The notes beneath the pieces are model-generated. The model had not been told where the DNA came from, ran no database searches, and worked only from the letters and a program-made list of their open reading frames with translations. The position numbers were made by a program, and so were the translations under genes. Positions 1-11,664 of a stretch of 27,500 bases of DNA are shown piece after piece (the first letter of the stretch is position 1; the number at the start of each line of letters is the position of its first letter). Origin of the DNA: Neocallimastix lanati (nom. inval.) (Eukaryota > Neocallimastigomycota > Neocallimastigomycetes > Neocallimastigales > Neocallimastigaceae); contig JACVTC010000196.1 in assembly GCA_016946835.1 (NCBI GenBank), forward strand, positions 25,001 through 52,500, given 5' to 3'.

Positions 1-72
1 ATCCTATTTAATCCCTCCTAAGGCTTTTAAGTATTTACACTAAGGAAGAATAAATTTGATGCTTTTTTTTTT

Positions 73-86
<14 letters not shown>

Positions 87-126
<40 letters not shown>

Positions 127-358
127 TATATCAAATACTTTCACTTTATTCATTGACGAAAAAAAAAATATATATATATATACATATATGTATATCAAAT
201 ACTTTCACTTTATTCATGGACGAAAAAAAAAATATATATATATATACATATATGTATATCAAATACTTTCACCTATATTCATGGACGAATATATATATAT
301 ATATATATCAAATATTTCCACCTATATTCATGGACAAAAAAAAAAAAAAAAAAAAAAA
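87..358. repeat. 64-bp AT-rich minisatellite, about four units
   Basis: A (TA)n tract is followed by four copies of a unit whose core reads tcaaatactttcac, then ttatt or ctatatt, then catggacg. Cores start at 131, 195, 259 and 308, so spacing is 64, 64 and 49 bp. In the first two units the core is followed by a run of about 9-10 A and then (TA)n; the third lacks the A run and the fourth ends in a longer A run (about 336-359). Units differ by a few substitutions (cattgacg/catggacg, tttatt/ctatatt). Translations across this block are low-complexity and not credible genes. Confidence 0.9.
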
Positions 359-559
359 ACATCAAGTTTTTAATCCTACGCAAACCATCCCAAAAAATCG
401 TTGGGAGAGAAGTCACGGGAAGGTTTTTATTGGGAAAATGGTTTTCAAGGAAGAAAGTTAACGACTCCTTTGGTGAGCGATGAAATCAATTAATATTATC
501 GATAAGCCATTAAGAGCTTTTACCGTTATATCGGAAGTGCCGAAGTTGAATCGATAAGG

Positions 560-792
560 CAAAGCAAAGAAGAAATTCTGATAGAGGTTCGAAAAATAAT
601 TTTAATCCACATGGAATTTATCATGGATACATGGGAAGAGTAGGAGGTCTTTTTGTCCTCGAAACTCATAAAAGTAATTTTTTTTTTAAATATTAATATT
701 AAAAAATTCATGTATTTTATTTTAATGTATTTTTTTTTTTTTTTTTTTAATAAATATTATTAAATATATCTTATTCCTAGTCTAAAAAAAAA
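560..792 (+). mobile_element. decayed 3' end of a LINE (family C, left copy)
   Basis: Positions 632-727 align by eye with 16137-16231: both read tgggaagag, then tttgtcctcgaa or ttcgtcctcgaa, ctcata, an AATATTAATAT block and ttcatgtatt. The segment ends ctagtctaaaaaaaaa (A run 784-792), like the cctgtctaaaa end of the family-B LINE at 15634. It carries the CATGTATTTT motif (709-718) shared with the other LINE 3' ends here. One frame gives GLFVLETHK, against GHFVLESHN in the right copy, so both derive from the same protein C-terminus. The upstream part (360-590) is also less AT-biased and may be older LINE sequence, but no frame is convincing. Confidence 0.6.
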
Positions 793-819
793 TAAATAAT
801 AAATAATAAAAAAAAGAGT

Positions 820-955
820 ATTTATTTATAAATAATTGAATAATAAATAATAAAAAGAATATTTATTAAAAAATAATAAATAAAAAAGAGTATTTATTAA
901 TAAATAATAAATAAATAATAAATAAAAAGAGTATTTATTGATAAATAATAAATAA
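820..955 (+). repeat. palindromic AT minisatellite, cluster 1
   Basis: Three to four degenerate units of aaaaagagtatttatt followed by (a)ataaataat. The core contains or approximates the perfect 16-bp palindrome TATTTATTAATAAATA. The same unit recurs at 4690-4960 (opposite orientation), 7926-8210 and 9590-9815. Confidence 0.8.
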
Positions 956-1370
956 ATAAAATTAATATACACAAAATAATTATTTTTCTTAATAAAAAAA
1001 ATAGGCTTATTATAAAATATGTAAATAAAATGAAATTAAATGAAATTAAATGAAATAGAATAAATAGAATATTAAAAAAAGAGAAAGTACAGACAAATCC
1101 AATATAAAATAAATTATTAATATATTATATTAAAATAAATTACAGTATTCTTAATATAATACAATATAATACAATAGTAAATAAAATAAAATACAATAAA
1201 TTATCGAATATTAATGCAATAATATTTAATAAATTATCGAATATTAATGCAATAATATTTAATAAATAAATCAATAGAATATAAAGAAAAATAAAATTAA
1301 AATATATATAATAAAATAAATATTAGAATATTAATAAAATAAAATAAAAAAAATAGCCAAACATTAAAAA
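956..1370. other. gene-free AT-rich stretch
   Basis: A/T-only or nearly A/T-only sequence with short local duplications, including two adjacent copies of ttatcgaatattaatgcaat (1201 and 1231) and runs of taaatgaaat. No credible coding sequence on either strand. Confidence 0.7.
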
Positions 1371-1562
1371 ATAATAAATATAAATAATAAATAATAAATA
1401 TAAATAATAAATAATAAATAATAAATAATAAATAATAAATAATAAATAATAAATAATAAATAATAAATAATAAATAAATAAATAATAAATATAAATAATA
1501 AATAATAAATAATAAATAATAAATAATAAATAATAAATAATAAATAATAAATAATAATAATA
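1371..1562. repeat. (AATAAAT)n heptanucleotide tract
   Basis: Almost pure seven-base repeat (ataaataataaata...), with a few 4-bp slips (aaataaataaat, aaatataaataa). The same heptamer forms long tracts at about 2735-2885 and 2960-3150. Open frames through it are Tyr/Leu/Phe/Ile-only and follow from the period-7 repeat lacking stops in one direction. Confidence 0.9.
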
Positions 1563-1734
1563 AAAGGTCTATTCAAATAGAGTAATATAGTTAATTAAAT
1601 ATTAAATAAGAAAAAAGAATAGACAGATTAAATAGAGTAAAATAAGGTAAAAATAGATAGTGGATTTTTGAATAAGAATGTCAGTTTAGAAATAAAACAA
1701 AACTACTTGAATGTGCCAGTAATACATTCAATAG

Positions 1735-1920
1735 ATGATGTATATTAGAATACAGTCTCCTATTATTTATAATGGATACTCATATGAAGATTTTCCTCCT
1801 ACTAAAAGTACTAAAAGTATTCTAGGTTCTATATCAAATGGCGCTGTTCTAAAAAAAAAAAAAAAAAGGCGTAGACACAATGAGCCTTTATCATCAACAG
1901 TTCCAAATTTAATTCAATAG
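1735..1920 (+). CDS. doubtful 61-aa ORF or exon remnant, polybasic
   Basis: An ATG-initiated 61-codon frame in an island of mixed composition within the repeat desert. The product is not low-complexity overall: it has a Ser/Thr/Pro/Tyr-containing first half, then a run of five Lys and three Arg followed by His (around residues 41-49), then a Ser/Pro/Asn-rich end. The basic run is partly made by an A16 homopolymer, so it could be slippage rather than a nuclear-localisation signal. No splice partner or family is recognised. The window offers three readings: a small gene, a terminal exon of a gene not resolved here, or a decayed fragment. I treat it as unproven. Confidence 0.25.
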   Translation: MMYIRIQSPIIYNGYSYEDFPPTKSTKSILGSISNGAVLKKKKKRRRHNEPLSSTVPNLIQ

Positions 1921-2168
1921 AGTTCTGATGCAATTTAACTTCCAATGATAATATAAAAAATTTCATATACAAGAATTGTATACATAGGAATGAATGAATG
2001 ATGTGGTACAAAATTAAAGCCATAAATGTGGTTTTAATTATGTAAAAAAATTTTTTTTTTAAAAAAAAAAAAGTTAAAATTAATTCCGGTTGTGATATTC
2101 ATTATATCACAAAATAAAATGAGAGGAGCAGTTTAAACATGATAATAATGGAACTCATACTTTCCATA

Positions 2169-2178
2169 TCAATAGATA

Positions 2179-2209
<31 letters not shown>

Positions 2210-2240
2210 AAATAAATAAAAAATAAATAAATAATAAATA
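2169..2240. repeat. (AAAT)n tetranucleotide tract
   Basis: Repeated aaataaataaat with small slips, merging into AT-rich sequence. Similar tracts occur at 6182-6210, 7162-7230 and 9411-9462. Confidence 0.8.
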
Positions 2241-2734
2241 ATAATTAATTAAATAATAAATAATTGAATAATTAAATAATAAATAAATAATGGAATAACT
2301 AATTTGTTGCAATATTAACTTTTCATTATTATAAAAACAAAAAAAAAAAAATAAAAAGGAAGAAAGAAAAGATTCAAATTTGTGTTTAATTAAAAAAAAA
2401 AAAAATTTTTTTTTCATAATTAAATTTAATTTTTAGAGTGGTACAAAGAAAATAAAAAAGAAAAAATGGAAAAGAAGTTTATTTACAAAAAAAAAAGAAT
2501 TTAAGATTATTCGATAATTTAAAAAAAAAAAAAATTAAAAAAAAAAAAAACTTTTTTTTTTTGTACTTTTTTTTTTTTTTTTTTTTTTGGTTAATCTTTT
2601 TATTTTATAGATATTAAAAGAAACTATATAATTAAATAATAATTAATAATAATAATAAATACTAATTGATAATAATAATTAATAATAATTAATAATAATT
2701 GATAATATTAATTAATTATATTAATATTAATTAA

Positions 2735-3150
2735 TAATAAATAATAAATAATTGAATAATAAATAATAAATAATAAATAATAAATAATAAATAATAAATA
2801 ATAAATAATAAATAATAAATAATAAATAATAAATAATAAATAATAAATAATAAATAATAAATAATAAATAATAAATAATAAATCATAAATAATATAAATT
2901 ACATAATAAATAATAATTAATAATAATTAATAATAATTGATAATATTAATTAATTATATTAATTAATAATAAATAATAAATAATAAATAATAAATAATAA
3001 ATAATAAATAATAAATAATAAATAATAAATAATAAATAATAAATAATAAATAATAAATAATAAATAATAAATAATAAATAATAAATAATAAATAATAAAT
3101 AATGTAATAATAAATAATAATAATAAATAATAAATAATAATTGAATAACA
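2735..3150. repeat. two long (AATAAAT)n heptanucleotide tracts
   Basis: Heptamer runs at about 2735-2885 and 2960-3150. Each is preceded by a near-identical lead-in (taataattgataatattaattaattatatta at about 2692-2724 and 2932-2963), so tract and flank were duplicated together as a unit of roughly 240 bp. Confidence 0.85.
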
Positions 3151-3221
3151 TTTATGTTAACCTTTTTATATAGAAAATGAAGTAATATGGAATAGTGTTA
3201 TTTTTCTTATAACATTTATAG

Positions 3222-3470
<249 letters not shown>

Positions 3471-3479
3471 TAAAATAAA

Positions 3480-4140
3480 AAAAAAACATATATTAAAATT
3501 AAAATATAAAAATATTATTTTATTTTACTCTCTCTTTTTTTTTTTTTTATAAAATAAATATTTATTTGACAAATAAAAAAATTATTAATTATTAATTAAA
3601 CCCATTGTTGTATGGATGATCCATAATAATTTCCACTTGATCATTATCATTATTCTACTAAATATTTGTCGTTATAAATAATAAATGAAAAAAAAATATA
3701 TATATAAATAATAAATGAAAAAAAAATATATATATAAATAATAATTGAAATAAAAATATATAAATAATAATTGAAATAAAAACTACTATGGAATAATTGA
3801 TAAAAATTATTATGATTATAGGAAAAGATAATAAATTTAAAAAAATAAATATATCTATCTATTATATATTATATAGAGAAAATAAAAAATTTTGAAAAAG
3901 TTTTAATATTAATTTTATCCTTATCATTTATTATTTCTTATTATTTATTATGTTCATTTTTTTTTTTATTTTTATTTTTTATAAATATTTTTATAATTAT
4001 TAGGTTAACTAATTATAATTATATAATTAACAAGAAATTATTTAATATTTAATATTTAATAGTTAATAGTTAATAGTTATAAAAGAATGGATGAATAATA
4101 TAACTGATATATACTAATAGTTAGTTTATTAATTACTTAT
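3480..4140. other. gene-free AT-rich stretch
   Basis: Mostly A/T with one slightly more complex patch (3600-3680) and a duplicated aaaaaaaatatatatataaataataaatg unit near 3686-3745. I see no splice-consistent or homologous coding sequence. Confidence 0.6.
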
Positions 4141-4141
4141 A

Positions 4142-4245
4142 AATATTACTTTGAAATAATTAATATCAAATATTAATAATTAATTTTCTTATAATAATAA
4201 TTAAATTATCAAATATTAATAATTTAATTATTTCAAAGTAATATT
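4142..4245. repeat. 22-bp perfect inverted repeat with 60-bp loop
   Basis: Left arm 4142-4163 (aatattactttgaaataatt plus aa) is the exact reverse complement of 4224-4245. The loop carries a direct repeat, tcaaatattaataatt, at about 4166 and 4209. No transposase or target-site duplication is visible, so it is recorded only as a potential hairpin or cruciform. Confidence 0.85.
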
Positions 4246-4689
4246 AATAATTATAATAATTTAATTATTTATAATATCAATTATTCCATTATTATCAAAT
4301 TGTTAATTGTTGTTACCTATACTATTATTCTATATTCTTTTTATTTTTTCTTATTCTTTTTATTTTTATTTCATTTCATTTCATTTCAGTTATATTTAAT
4401 TACAAATTTTATAATTAATTAGTAATTATTTATTATTATTTATTTATTATTATTTATTTATATTTTTATTAGTATCTATTTATTACTACTAAGAATATTA
4501 TTTCAGTCTCTATGATTGCTTTTATTTTATTTTTTTTTTAATGTTTTATTATTAAATAATTTTATTTTATTTTTATTTTTTTTTTCATTTTTTTATTAAT
4601 TTATTTTATTTATCTATTTATTTATTTATTAGTGGTATTTTATGAATGTGAAAAGCCACTTTAATTAAATATATATAATTTATAATTAT

Positions 4690-4960
4690 TTAATTATTCA
4701 ATTATTTAATTATTTATTAATAAATACTCTTTTTTTATTATTTATTATTTATTATTTATTAATAAATACTCTTCTTATTATCTATTATCTATTATTTATT
4801 TATTAATAAATACTCTTTTTTATTATTTATTATTTATTAATAAAACTCTTTATTATTTATTATTTATTAATAAATACTCTTTTTTATTATTTATTATTTA
4901 TTAATAAATACTCTTTTTTATTATTTATTATTTATTAATAAATTATTTATTAATCTTTTT
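4690..4960 (-). repeat. palindromic AT minisatellite, cluster 2 (inverted)
   Basis: About six units of ttattaataaatactctttt followed by tattatttatta, the reverse complement of the unit in clusters 1, 3 and 4. Variant units (aaaactcttta, and cttcttattatctattatct) appear in an order that, read on the minus strand, partly matches cluster 4 at 9590-9815. Confidence 0.85.
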
Positions 4961-7164
4961 TTATTCTTTATTTATTATTTATTTATTATTTGTTATTCTT
5001 TATTTATTATTTATTAGTTTTATCATCGTTTTATAATAAAAAATTTTTTTAAACATATTTCCCAGTTACACAACATCTCTGGAATCAATCTATTAAATAT
5101 TTTTTTTTAAAATATAAAATAAAATAAAAAAAACAACAAAAAAAAAACTATGACAGATATGAGGATTGATTATTAATAATTTAAATATAAATAAATTTTG
5201 GACCAACTTTGATTATTATTTCATAATTAACTTATAGGAGAGAGAGAGAGATGAAAGAATAAAATTAATTATAAAATTCAATAATATTAATCATTGTTTA
5301 ATTAGGATTCCTTCAACGACAGAGTTATAAATATTTATTATTTAGTATTACAAGAGGTGGTCAAAAAACAATTTATGCAAGAAATAATAAAAAAAAAAAA
5401 GATTTATTAATAAATAATTATATAATAAAACCATCCTAAATCCATCCATCCATAAATATTAATATTAGTTTTAATATTGTTAAACAATTTTCCAAACAAT
5501 TAAAAATGGCTTTGAAATCATCCTAATTGAACCATTTTTTATTAAATTTTTTACTTTAATCTCCTAGTTTAATTATGAAATAATAATGAATTAATAAATA
5601 AAAATAATGAATTAATAAATAAAAATAATAATTAATAAATAAAAATAAAAAATAATAAATAAATAATAATAATTAATAAATAAAAATAATAATAATTATA
5701 ATAAATAAAAATAATGAATTATGAAATATTCCTAATGAATTAATAAATAAATAATAATAATTAATAAATAAATAATCATAATAAATTAATATAATAATTA
5801 ATAAATAATTAATAAATAATGATAAGATTAATAATTAATAATGATAATAATTAATATAATAATGATAAATTATTTTTTTATTTTTTTTTAAATCTTGATT
5901 CGTATCGTTAATAATCATTACTATTTATTTATTTATTTAAATAATTTTTTTTTTTGTATTAAATTACATTTACATTTACATTTACAATTATGTTAATTCA
6001 TTTTTATGTATTGTAATTATCCAATGACTAAATTTATTAATTCTAAATACAGAAAAAAAAAATAAAAAATTATTTTAAATATAATAATCTTAAAAAAAAA
6101 TCTCCATTTTACTATTGAACTGTATAAAAAAAAGGAAATCCAACCAACCAAAAGAATAAGTTAATAAATAAGTTTAATATGTTAATAAATAAATAAATAA
6201 ATAAATAAAAAAATTTATTATTTCTATTCATTTATTTTATTAAATTTTTTTTTATTTTTTTATTTTTTTTAAAAAGTCAATTTTATGTGCTTAGCCTATA
6301 ATCATTTTAAATAATAATAAAAGATTATCAATAACAGTATAAAGAAAAAAAAATAAAACATTAATTAAAAACTCTATATTATTAGTATAATAGATTATAA
6401 TATAGATATTAATCCTTGTAAAATTTAATAATAGTAAGAGTAGTAAAGGGGTAATCATAGTAAAAATAATTGTGTTATAAGAGTTGTTAAGAGGCGGATT
6501 AATAATAATAATATTAGTTGAATTACGAGAGTAGTAAGCGTATATTAATAATAATAATAAGAAGAAAAAGGATCATAATAAAAATCATAATAAAGATGTT
6601 AGTAATAAAAGTTGAGAAGAAAAGAGAGCAACTAAAAATTTAAAAGTCAGAATAAAAACAATTAATGACTATTTTGGATGAACTAAAAAAGGAATGATGA
6701 AAAGGAATATTAATTTAATATAAAATAAAAATAAAAATTTAAATAATATAAAATAAAATAAAAAAAAAAAAAAAAAAATAGAATTTTCCCTCCTTTTTTT
6801 TATTTTTTTATTTATTTATTTATTTAAAATTTATTTATTTATTTATTTAAAATTTATTTAAAATTTATTTAAATTTTATTTTTTTAAAAGAATTTTAAAA
6901 TCTGTTAAAAATAACAAAAAAAAAAAAAAATTTTTTTAAATAACACTATTGAAAAGTATTAAAATAATAAAAAAAAAAAAAAAACGTGGAATCATCCATT
7001 TATTGTTTTTTTTTTTTTTTTTTAAATGATATTTTATTTGCTTTACTTTTTATTTTTTAAGAAAATAAAAAAAATAATAAAGAGAAAAGAGAAAAAAGAA
7101 TTTTTTATCATTTCTCTTAATATCATATTTTAATAATAAAAAGCAAAAAAAAAAATTTTAATAA

Positions 7165-7232
<68 letters not shown>

Positions 7233-7925
7233 AATAATGATAATAATAATAAAATAAAAATATATATAAATAAATATTTTTAGTTTAATCTTTTTTTTTT
7301 ATCCGTTTTTATTTTATATTAAATTATTAATTTAATTTTTTTTTTTTGAAACGATATTCAGTATAATCCTATTTTATTTAATAGATATAAATATAATTAA
7401 ATAAATAAAATTATATAAATGTTAGTGGATAAATCATTAATAATTAAATAAATATTTACAAAAAAAATTTGATTCAACAATGAAACAATGAAAAAAAATA
7501 AAATAAAATAAAAAAATTAAAAAAAAAAAATTGTCTAGACTTTAAACAATCAATAAATAATAAATAATAAATAATAAATAATAAATAATAAAAGGATGAT
7601 AAACAATCAATAAATAATAAATAATAAAATAATAAAAGGATGAAAGTCGTATCAGTACAAAACAGAATGTAATACATTGTAATACCATCTATTAACAAAT
7701 TGAATTCATTCATTTATTTTTATTATTTATTTTACATAATTCATTCATTCATTCATTTATTTTTATTATTTATTTTACCTAATTCATTCATTCATTCATT
7801 TATTTTTATTATTTATTTTTATTATTTATTTTACCTCATATTTTTTTTTTTCTCTTCTTTCTCATTCATAGTTTTAAAAAATAATAAAATAAAAATAAAT
7901 AATAAAATAAAAAGATTAATAGATT
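4961..7925. other. long AT-rich desert, possible decayed coding at 6420-6715
   Basis: Mostly homopolymers, AATA-type microsatellites (5580-5870; pure AAAT at 7162-7230) and T-rich runs, with an (attc)n-rich patch at 7706-7830. Less biased patches lie at 5050-5100, 5140-5170 and 5280-5370. At 6420-6715 the plus strand is markedly purine-rich; one frame reads as an Asn/Lys/His-rich stretch followed by KNLKVRIKTINDYFG, interrupted by stops. This may be decayed coding sequence, but I cannot assign a family. A short (GA)5 run is at 5237-5250. Confidence 0.5.
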
Positions 7926-8212
7926 AAATAATAATTGTAATAATAAATAATAAAAAAAAGAGTATTGATTTATAAATAATTGAATAATAAAAAAAAAGAG
8001 TATTTATTAATAAATAATTGAATAATAAAAAAAAAGAGTATTTATTAATAAATAATTGAATAATAAAAAAAAAGAGTATTTATTAATAAATAATTGAATA
8101 ATAAAAAAAAAGAGTATTTATTAATAAATAATTGAATAATAAAAAAAAAGAGTATTTATTAATAAATAATTGAATAATAAAAAAAAAGAGTATTTATTAA
8201 TAAGTAATAAAT
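7926..8212 (+). repeat. 38-bp minisatellite, seven units (cluster 3)
   Basis: A regular tandem array: the core tatttatt (first unit tattgatt) starts at 7963, 8001, 8039, 8077, 8115, 8153 and 8191, exactly 38 bp apart. The unit is attgaataat, A9-A10, gagtatttattaataaata. The five central units look identical; the first and last are diverged (tattgatttataaat; aataagtaat). Identity this high implies recent amplification or homogenisation. There are no spacers, so it is not a CRISPR-type array. Confidence 0.95.
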
Positions 8213-9410
8213 TACAAATATTTAAATAATAAATAGATTCAATAATAAATAATATATAGGATATTTCCATTCTAATCTATAGTATCAATTCTAAATTTAC
8301 TCAATTATGTATATAAAATAATTACCGTTTTTATATAAAAGTTTATTAGTTTTTTTAAAGTATTTTTAATTAAACCACTAAATTCTTATTATTGATGAAT
8401 GTTGAGTGTAGATTTATTTTAATTGATTGTTGATTATATTGGTTTTAAAACAAAGAAATTAAATTTATATATATTATAATATATTATTATATTAAATGCC
8501 ATTAGATTATCTAATACATTTAAATTAAAGCTTGCAACTCAATTTATGTATTTATATGTATTTATATATATTTAATATATTTAGTATATTTCTAAAAAAG
8601 GCGATTCAAATAATTTTTTTAAATTTTTGTAAAAAAAAAAAAAATTGTGGACATCTAAGAAATAAATTATAAATAATATTGAATAAACTTTATTTATAAT
8701 TGTTTTTTGAATGTTTTTTGGTTAATATTTTATTCATTGAGAGATAATATATTAATAGTATAAATCTATAATATATTGATAATATTCATTAAAATGTTAA
8801 TTATATATATTATATTTTATATTTTTTTAAAATGTTATTAATTATATAGATTATATTTTATATTTTTTTTATTCATAATTATTATTCTTAACATTATGAA
8901 TAAAAAAAGAATTTTTTACTATTTACATGAAATATTAAATAAATATATAAAATTTAAATTCATTATTTATTAGAAATATTAAATAAATATATAAAATTTA
9001 AATATCATCATATATTATCAATAGTAGATAGTAAATTAAAAAAAAAATAAAAATTTAGAGGATTGAATCTTTTCAAAAAGAAAATAAATTTTTTTTTTTT
9101 TAAATCATCCTCATTGTATTCTTCTCATTGGAATTCTTAATATATAAAATTATATTAAAGAGTTGATAGCATAACTTAATGATTATATTGGCATTATATT
9201 GGATAATATATTTTATAATAAAATATTATAGGATAATTAATAGAATTAGATAGTATTGATAATATATATCCTCTTTACTATTCTATTAACTATATTTAAT
9301 AATATTAGGATATTGCTTTTTTTTACTAAAATAGTTCATGGTAAAAAGTTTCAATTCATTTATGAATATATATTTCATTTTAAATAAGAAGAATATATAG
9401 TATAAATTTG

Positions 9411-9461
<51 letters not shown>

Positions 9462-9585
9462 ATATAAATATAATTATAATTATAATTAAAATGGGTAAAT
9501 TAATATTATAAATCAATGTAGAATTAAAATGTAAAAAAAATTATATGTAAATAGTGTATGAAATTAATATTATATTTATTAATAA
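8213..9585. other. gene-free AT-rich stretch
   Basis: A/T-rich sequence with a direct repeat of gaaatattaaataaatatat plus aaaatttaaat (about 8929 and 8971) and two related copies of ttatattttatattttttt (about 8811 and 8850). An (AAAT)n tract occupies 9411-9462. No coding candidate found. Confidence 0.6.
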
Positions 9586-9589
9586 ATAA

Positions 9590-9815
9590 AAAATAATAAA
9601 TAAATAATTAAATAATAATTAAATAATAAAAAGAGTATTGATTAATAAATAATAAATAATAAAGAGTTTTATTAATAAATAAATAATAAATAATAGATAA
9701 TAAGAAGAGTATTTATTAATAAATAATAATTAAATAATAAAAAGAGTATTTATTAATAAATAATAATTAAATAATAAAAAAGAGTATTTATTAATAAATA
9801 ATTAATTAAATAATA
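9590..9815 (+). repeat. palindromic AT minisatellite, cluster 4
   Basis: Five units of aaaaagagtatttattaata followed by aataataattaaataat, with variant units gagtattgatt, gagttttatt and agataataagaagag in that order. The last two variants also occur in inverted cluster 2. Confidence 0.85.
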
Positions 9816-11640
9816 AAGATTGAATAATAAATATTTGTTGTAAATAATAAATATTTATGATAAATGTTTTATTATATGAGATAATTTTCTTAGATGGATT
9901 CTATTTTTATTTTAATAGGATTTAAAATTTCAACAATATAAATTGTATTTATTAATTTTTACATCAGGATTAAATTTAAAATTTTTAGGGTTTTTTTTAT
10001 AATGAAACTAAAAAAAATTAATTTGATTTGTTTATATTCATAAATATTTATCTTGAGATGCATTAAGAACAAAGTCTTAAGGATGGGACTCGACTCTACT
10101 ATAAATGATGATGATGAATCTCCAGGTTAAGTTAACAAAAATTGATTTAGTTATTTCCTTTTTTTTTTTTTTTTATTTAGAATATGAATATTATAGAAAA
10201 TTATAAAAAAAAAATTTTTTTAGGAATTTTTTAATAAATAAATAAATAAATAAATAAATACATAAAATAAATATATAAAATAAATAAATAAATTAATAAA
10301 AAAAAAAATAAATAAACAAATAAACAAATAAATGACATATAAAAACTTTCATAAATAAGAGTTAATATTAATAAAGTTATTATTTTTCTAAAAAATTTTA
10401 ATAATAATAATTAAATATTTTTTATATAGATAATAATAATTAATAATAATAATAATTATAATTTTGTATTCAATTTACTTCAAATTATTATAGAATTACT
10501 ATAATTTAATACACTAATTAATATATAATTTATAATCAAATAATAATAATTATGGTATTGTTTTATTTTTCATTAATTTATTTATCTGAATGTTCATTAA
10601 TTTAATTTCAATTCTATTGGACTAAATTTATATATGCTATTCTATTCTATTCTATTTATATTCTATTCTATTTAAATATTATTATATCTATATTTATAAA
10701 TATAAATATAATAGAATATAAATAAAATATATTTATTTTTATATTTATATTTTATTATTTTTATTATTATTATTTGTTTTAAAGATTCTATTTATTCTAT
10801 TTTTTTTTTTTAATTATAATTAATGATGACTTGAATGAAAATAAATACATGAATATAGAGATTGGCATTAAAGTTTGAGAGTCAAAAAAAATATATATAT
10901 ATACATATATATATATTTAAAGCATCCTGTTCATTTTTCAATCAATTTTGTTTATTATATTTTGTTGTGCTTTCTTAACCTTTTTTTTAATATATATTTT
11001 TATATAGTAATTATTTGGAAAAAAAAAATTTATTATTATTATCATTATCATTATTATTATTAATTTTTTATTTTATTTTTTTTTTTTAATTTAAATTAAT
11101 ACAATTCAATAATTTTTTTTTCCAATAAATGGATAGAAAAATTTATAATTTAAAATTTTCTAAATACAATTAGTTAATAATAATATATTCATATATTTTA
11201 ATTATTTCAAATTAAATCAATAAATTACAATTATTAATGATAATTTATTGTTGGCAATATTAATAATTTATCAATTATAAATGTATTTATTTTAATATAA
11301 TATAAACTTTTACTATATAAATATTAATTTAAAATTTTATTCATATCATATATTAATAGTATACTAAAATTATATATGTTTTACAATTTTATTTAATTTG
11401 TGTAATTTAGGATACAATTTTTCTTAAATATTATTGGATATATTATTATTATTAATAGTTAAAATAGGATTAGTTTTTATATAAATATAAAGCTTTTTTT
11501 TTTAAATATTCTTTTTTTATCATAATTTATTTATATAATCATTGAACTAATATAAATAGAAAAAATATCCATTAAAAATAAAATTTAAAGTAAAAAAAAA
11601 AAAAAATAAATTATAAAGACAAAAAAAAAAATAAAATAAA
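9816..11640. other. AT-rich intergenic region upstream of the Kre9-like gene
   Basis: No gene recognised. A small G+C-richer patch at 10060-10135 (contains gatgggactcgactctac and a (gat)4 run) stands out but has no tRNA-like boxes or open frame. An (TA)n tract lies at 10890-10916. The last ~60 bp before the ATG at 11665 are A-rich, with A15 and A11 runs, a composition plausible for a 5' leader, but no specific promoter element can be named. Confidence 0.5.
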
Positions 11641-11664
11641 TAAAAAATAAAATAATTATCAAAA

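Noticed and set aside
1364-1576. Minus-strand Tyr/Leu/Phe/Ile ORFs over heptanucleotide tracts (also 2963-3151 and 7474-7713)
   Set aside because: Period-7 repeat read in all phases without a stop; composition is that of the repeat, not of a protein.
4142-4245. Inverted repeat as a miniature inverted-repeat transposon
   Set aside because: No flanking target-site duplication and no second copy seen in the window; AT-rich DNA readily forms such palindromes.
7926-8212. CRISPR-like regular direct repeats
   Set aside because: The 38-bp period is entirely repeat with no variable spacers, and the context is eukaryotic.
10060-10135. G+C-richer patch as a tRNA or other small RNA gene
   Set aside because: No A/B box, no cloverleaf arms and no open frame could be made out. 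I also saw no tRNA-like B box elsewhere in the window.
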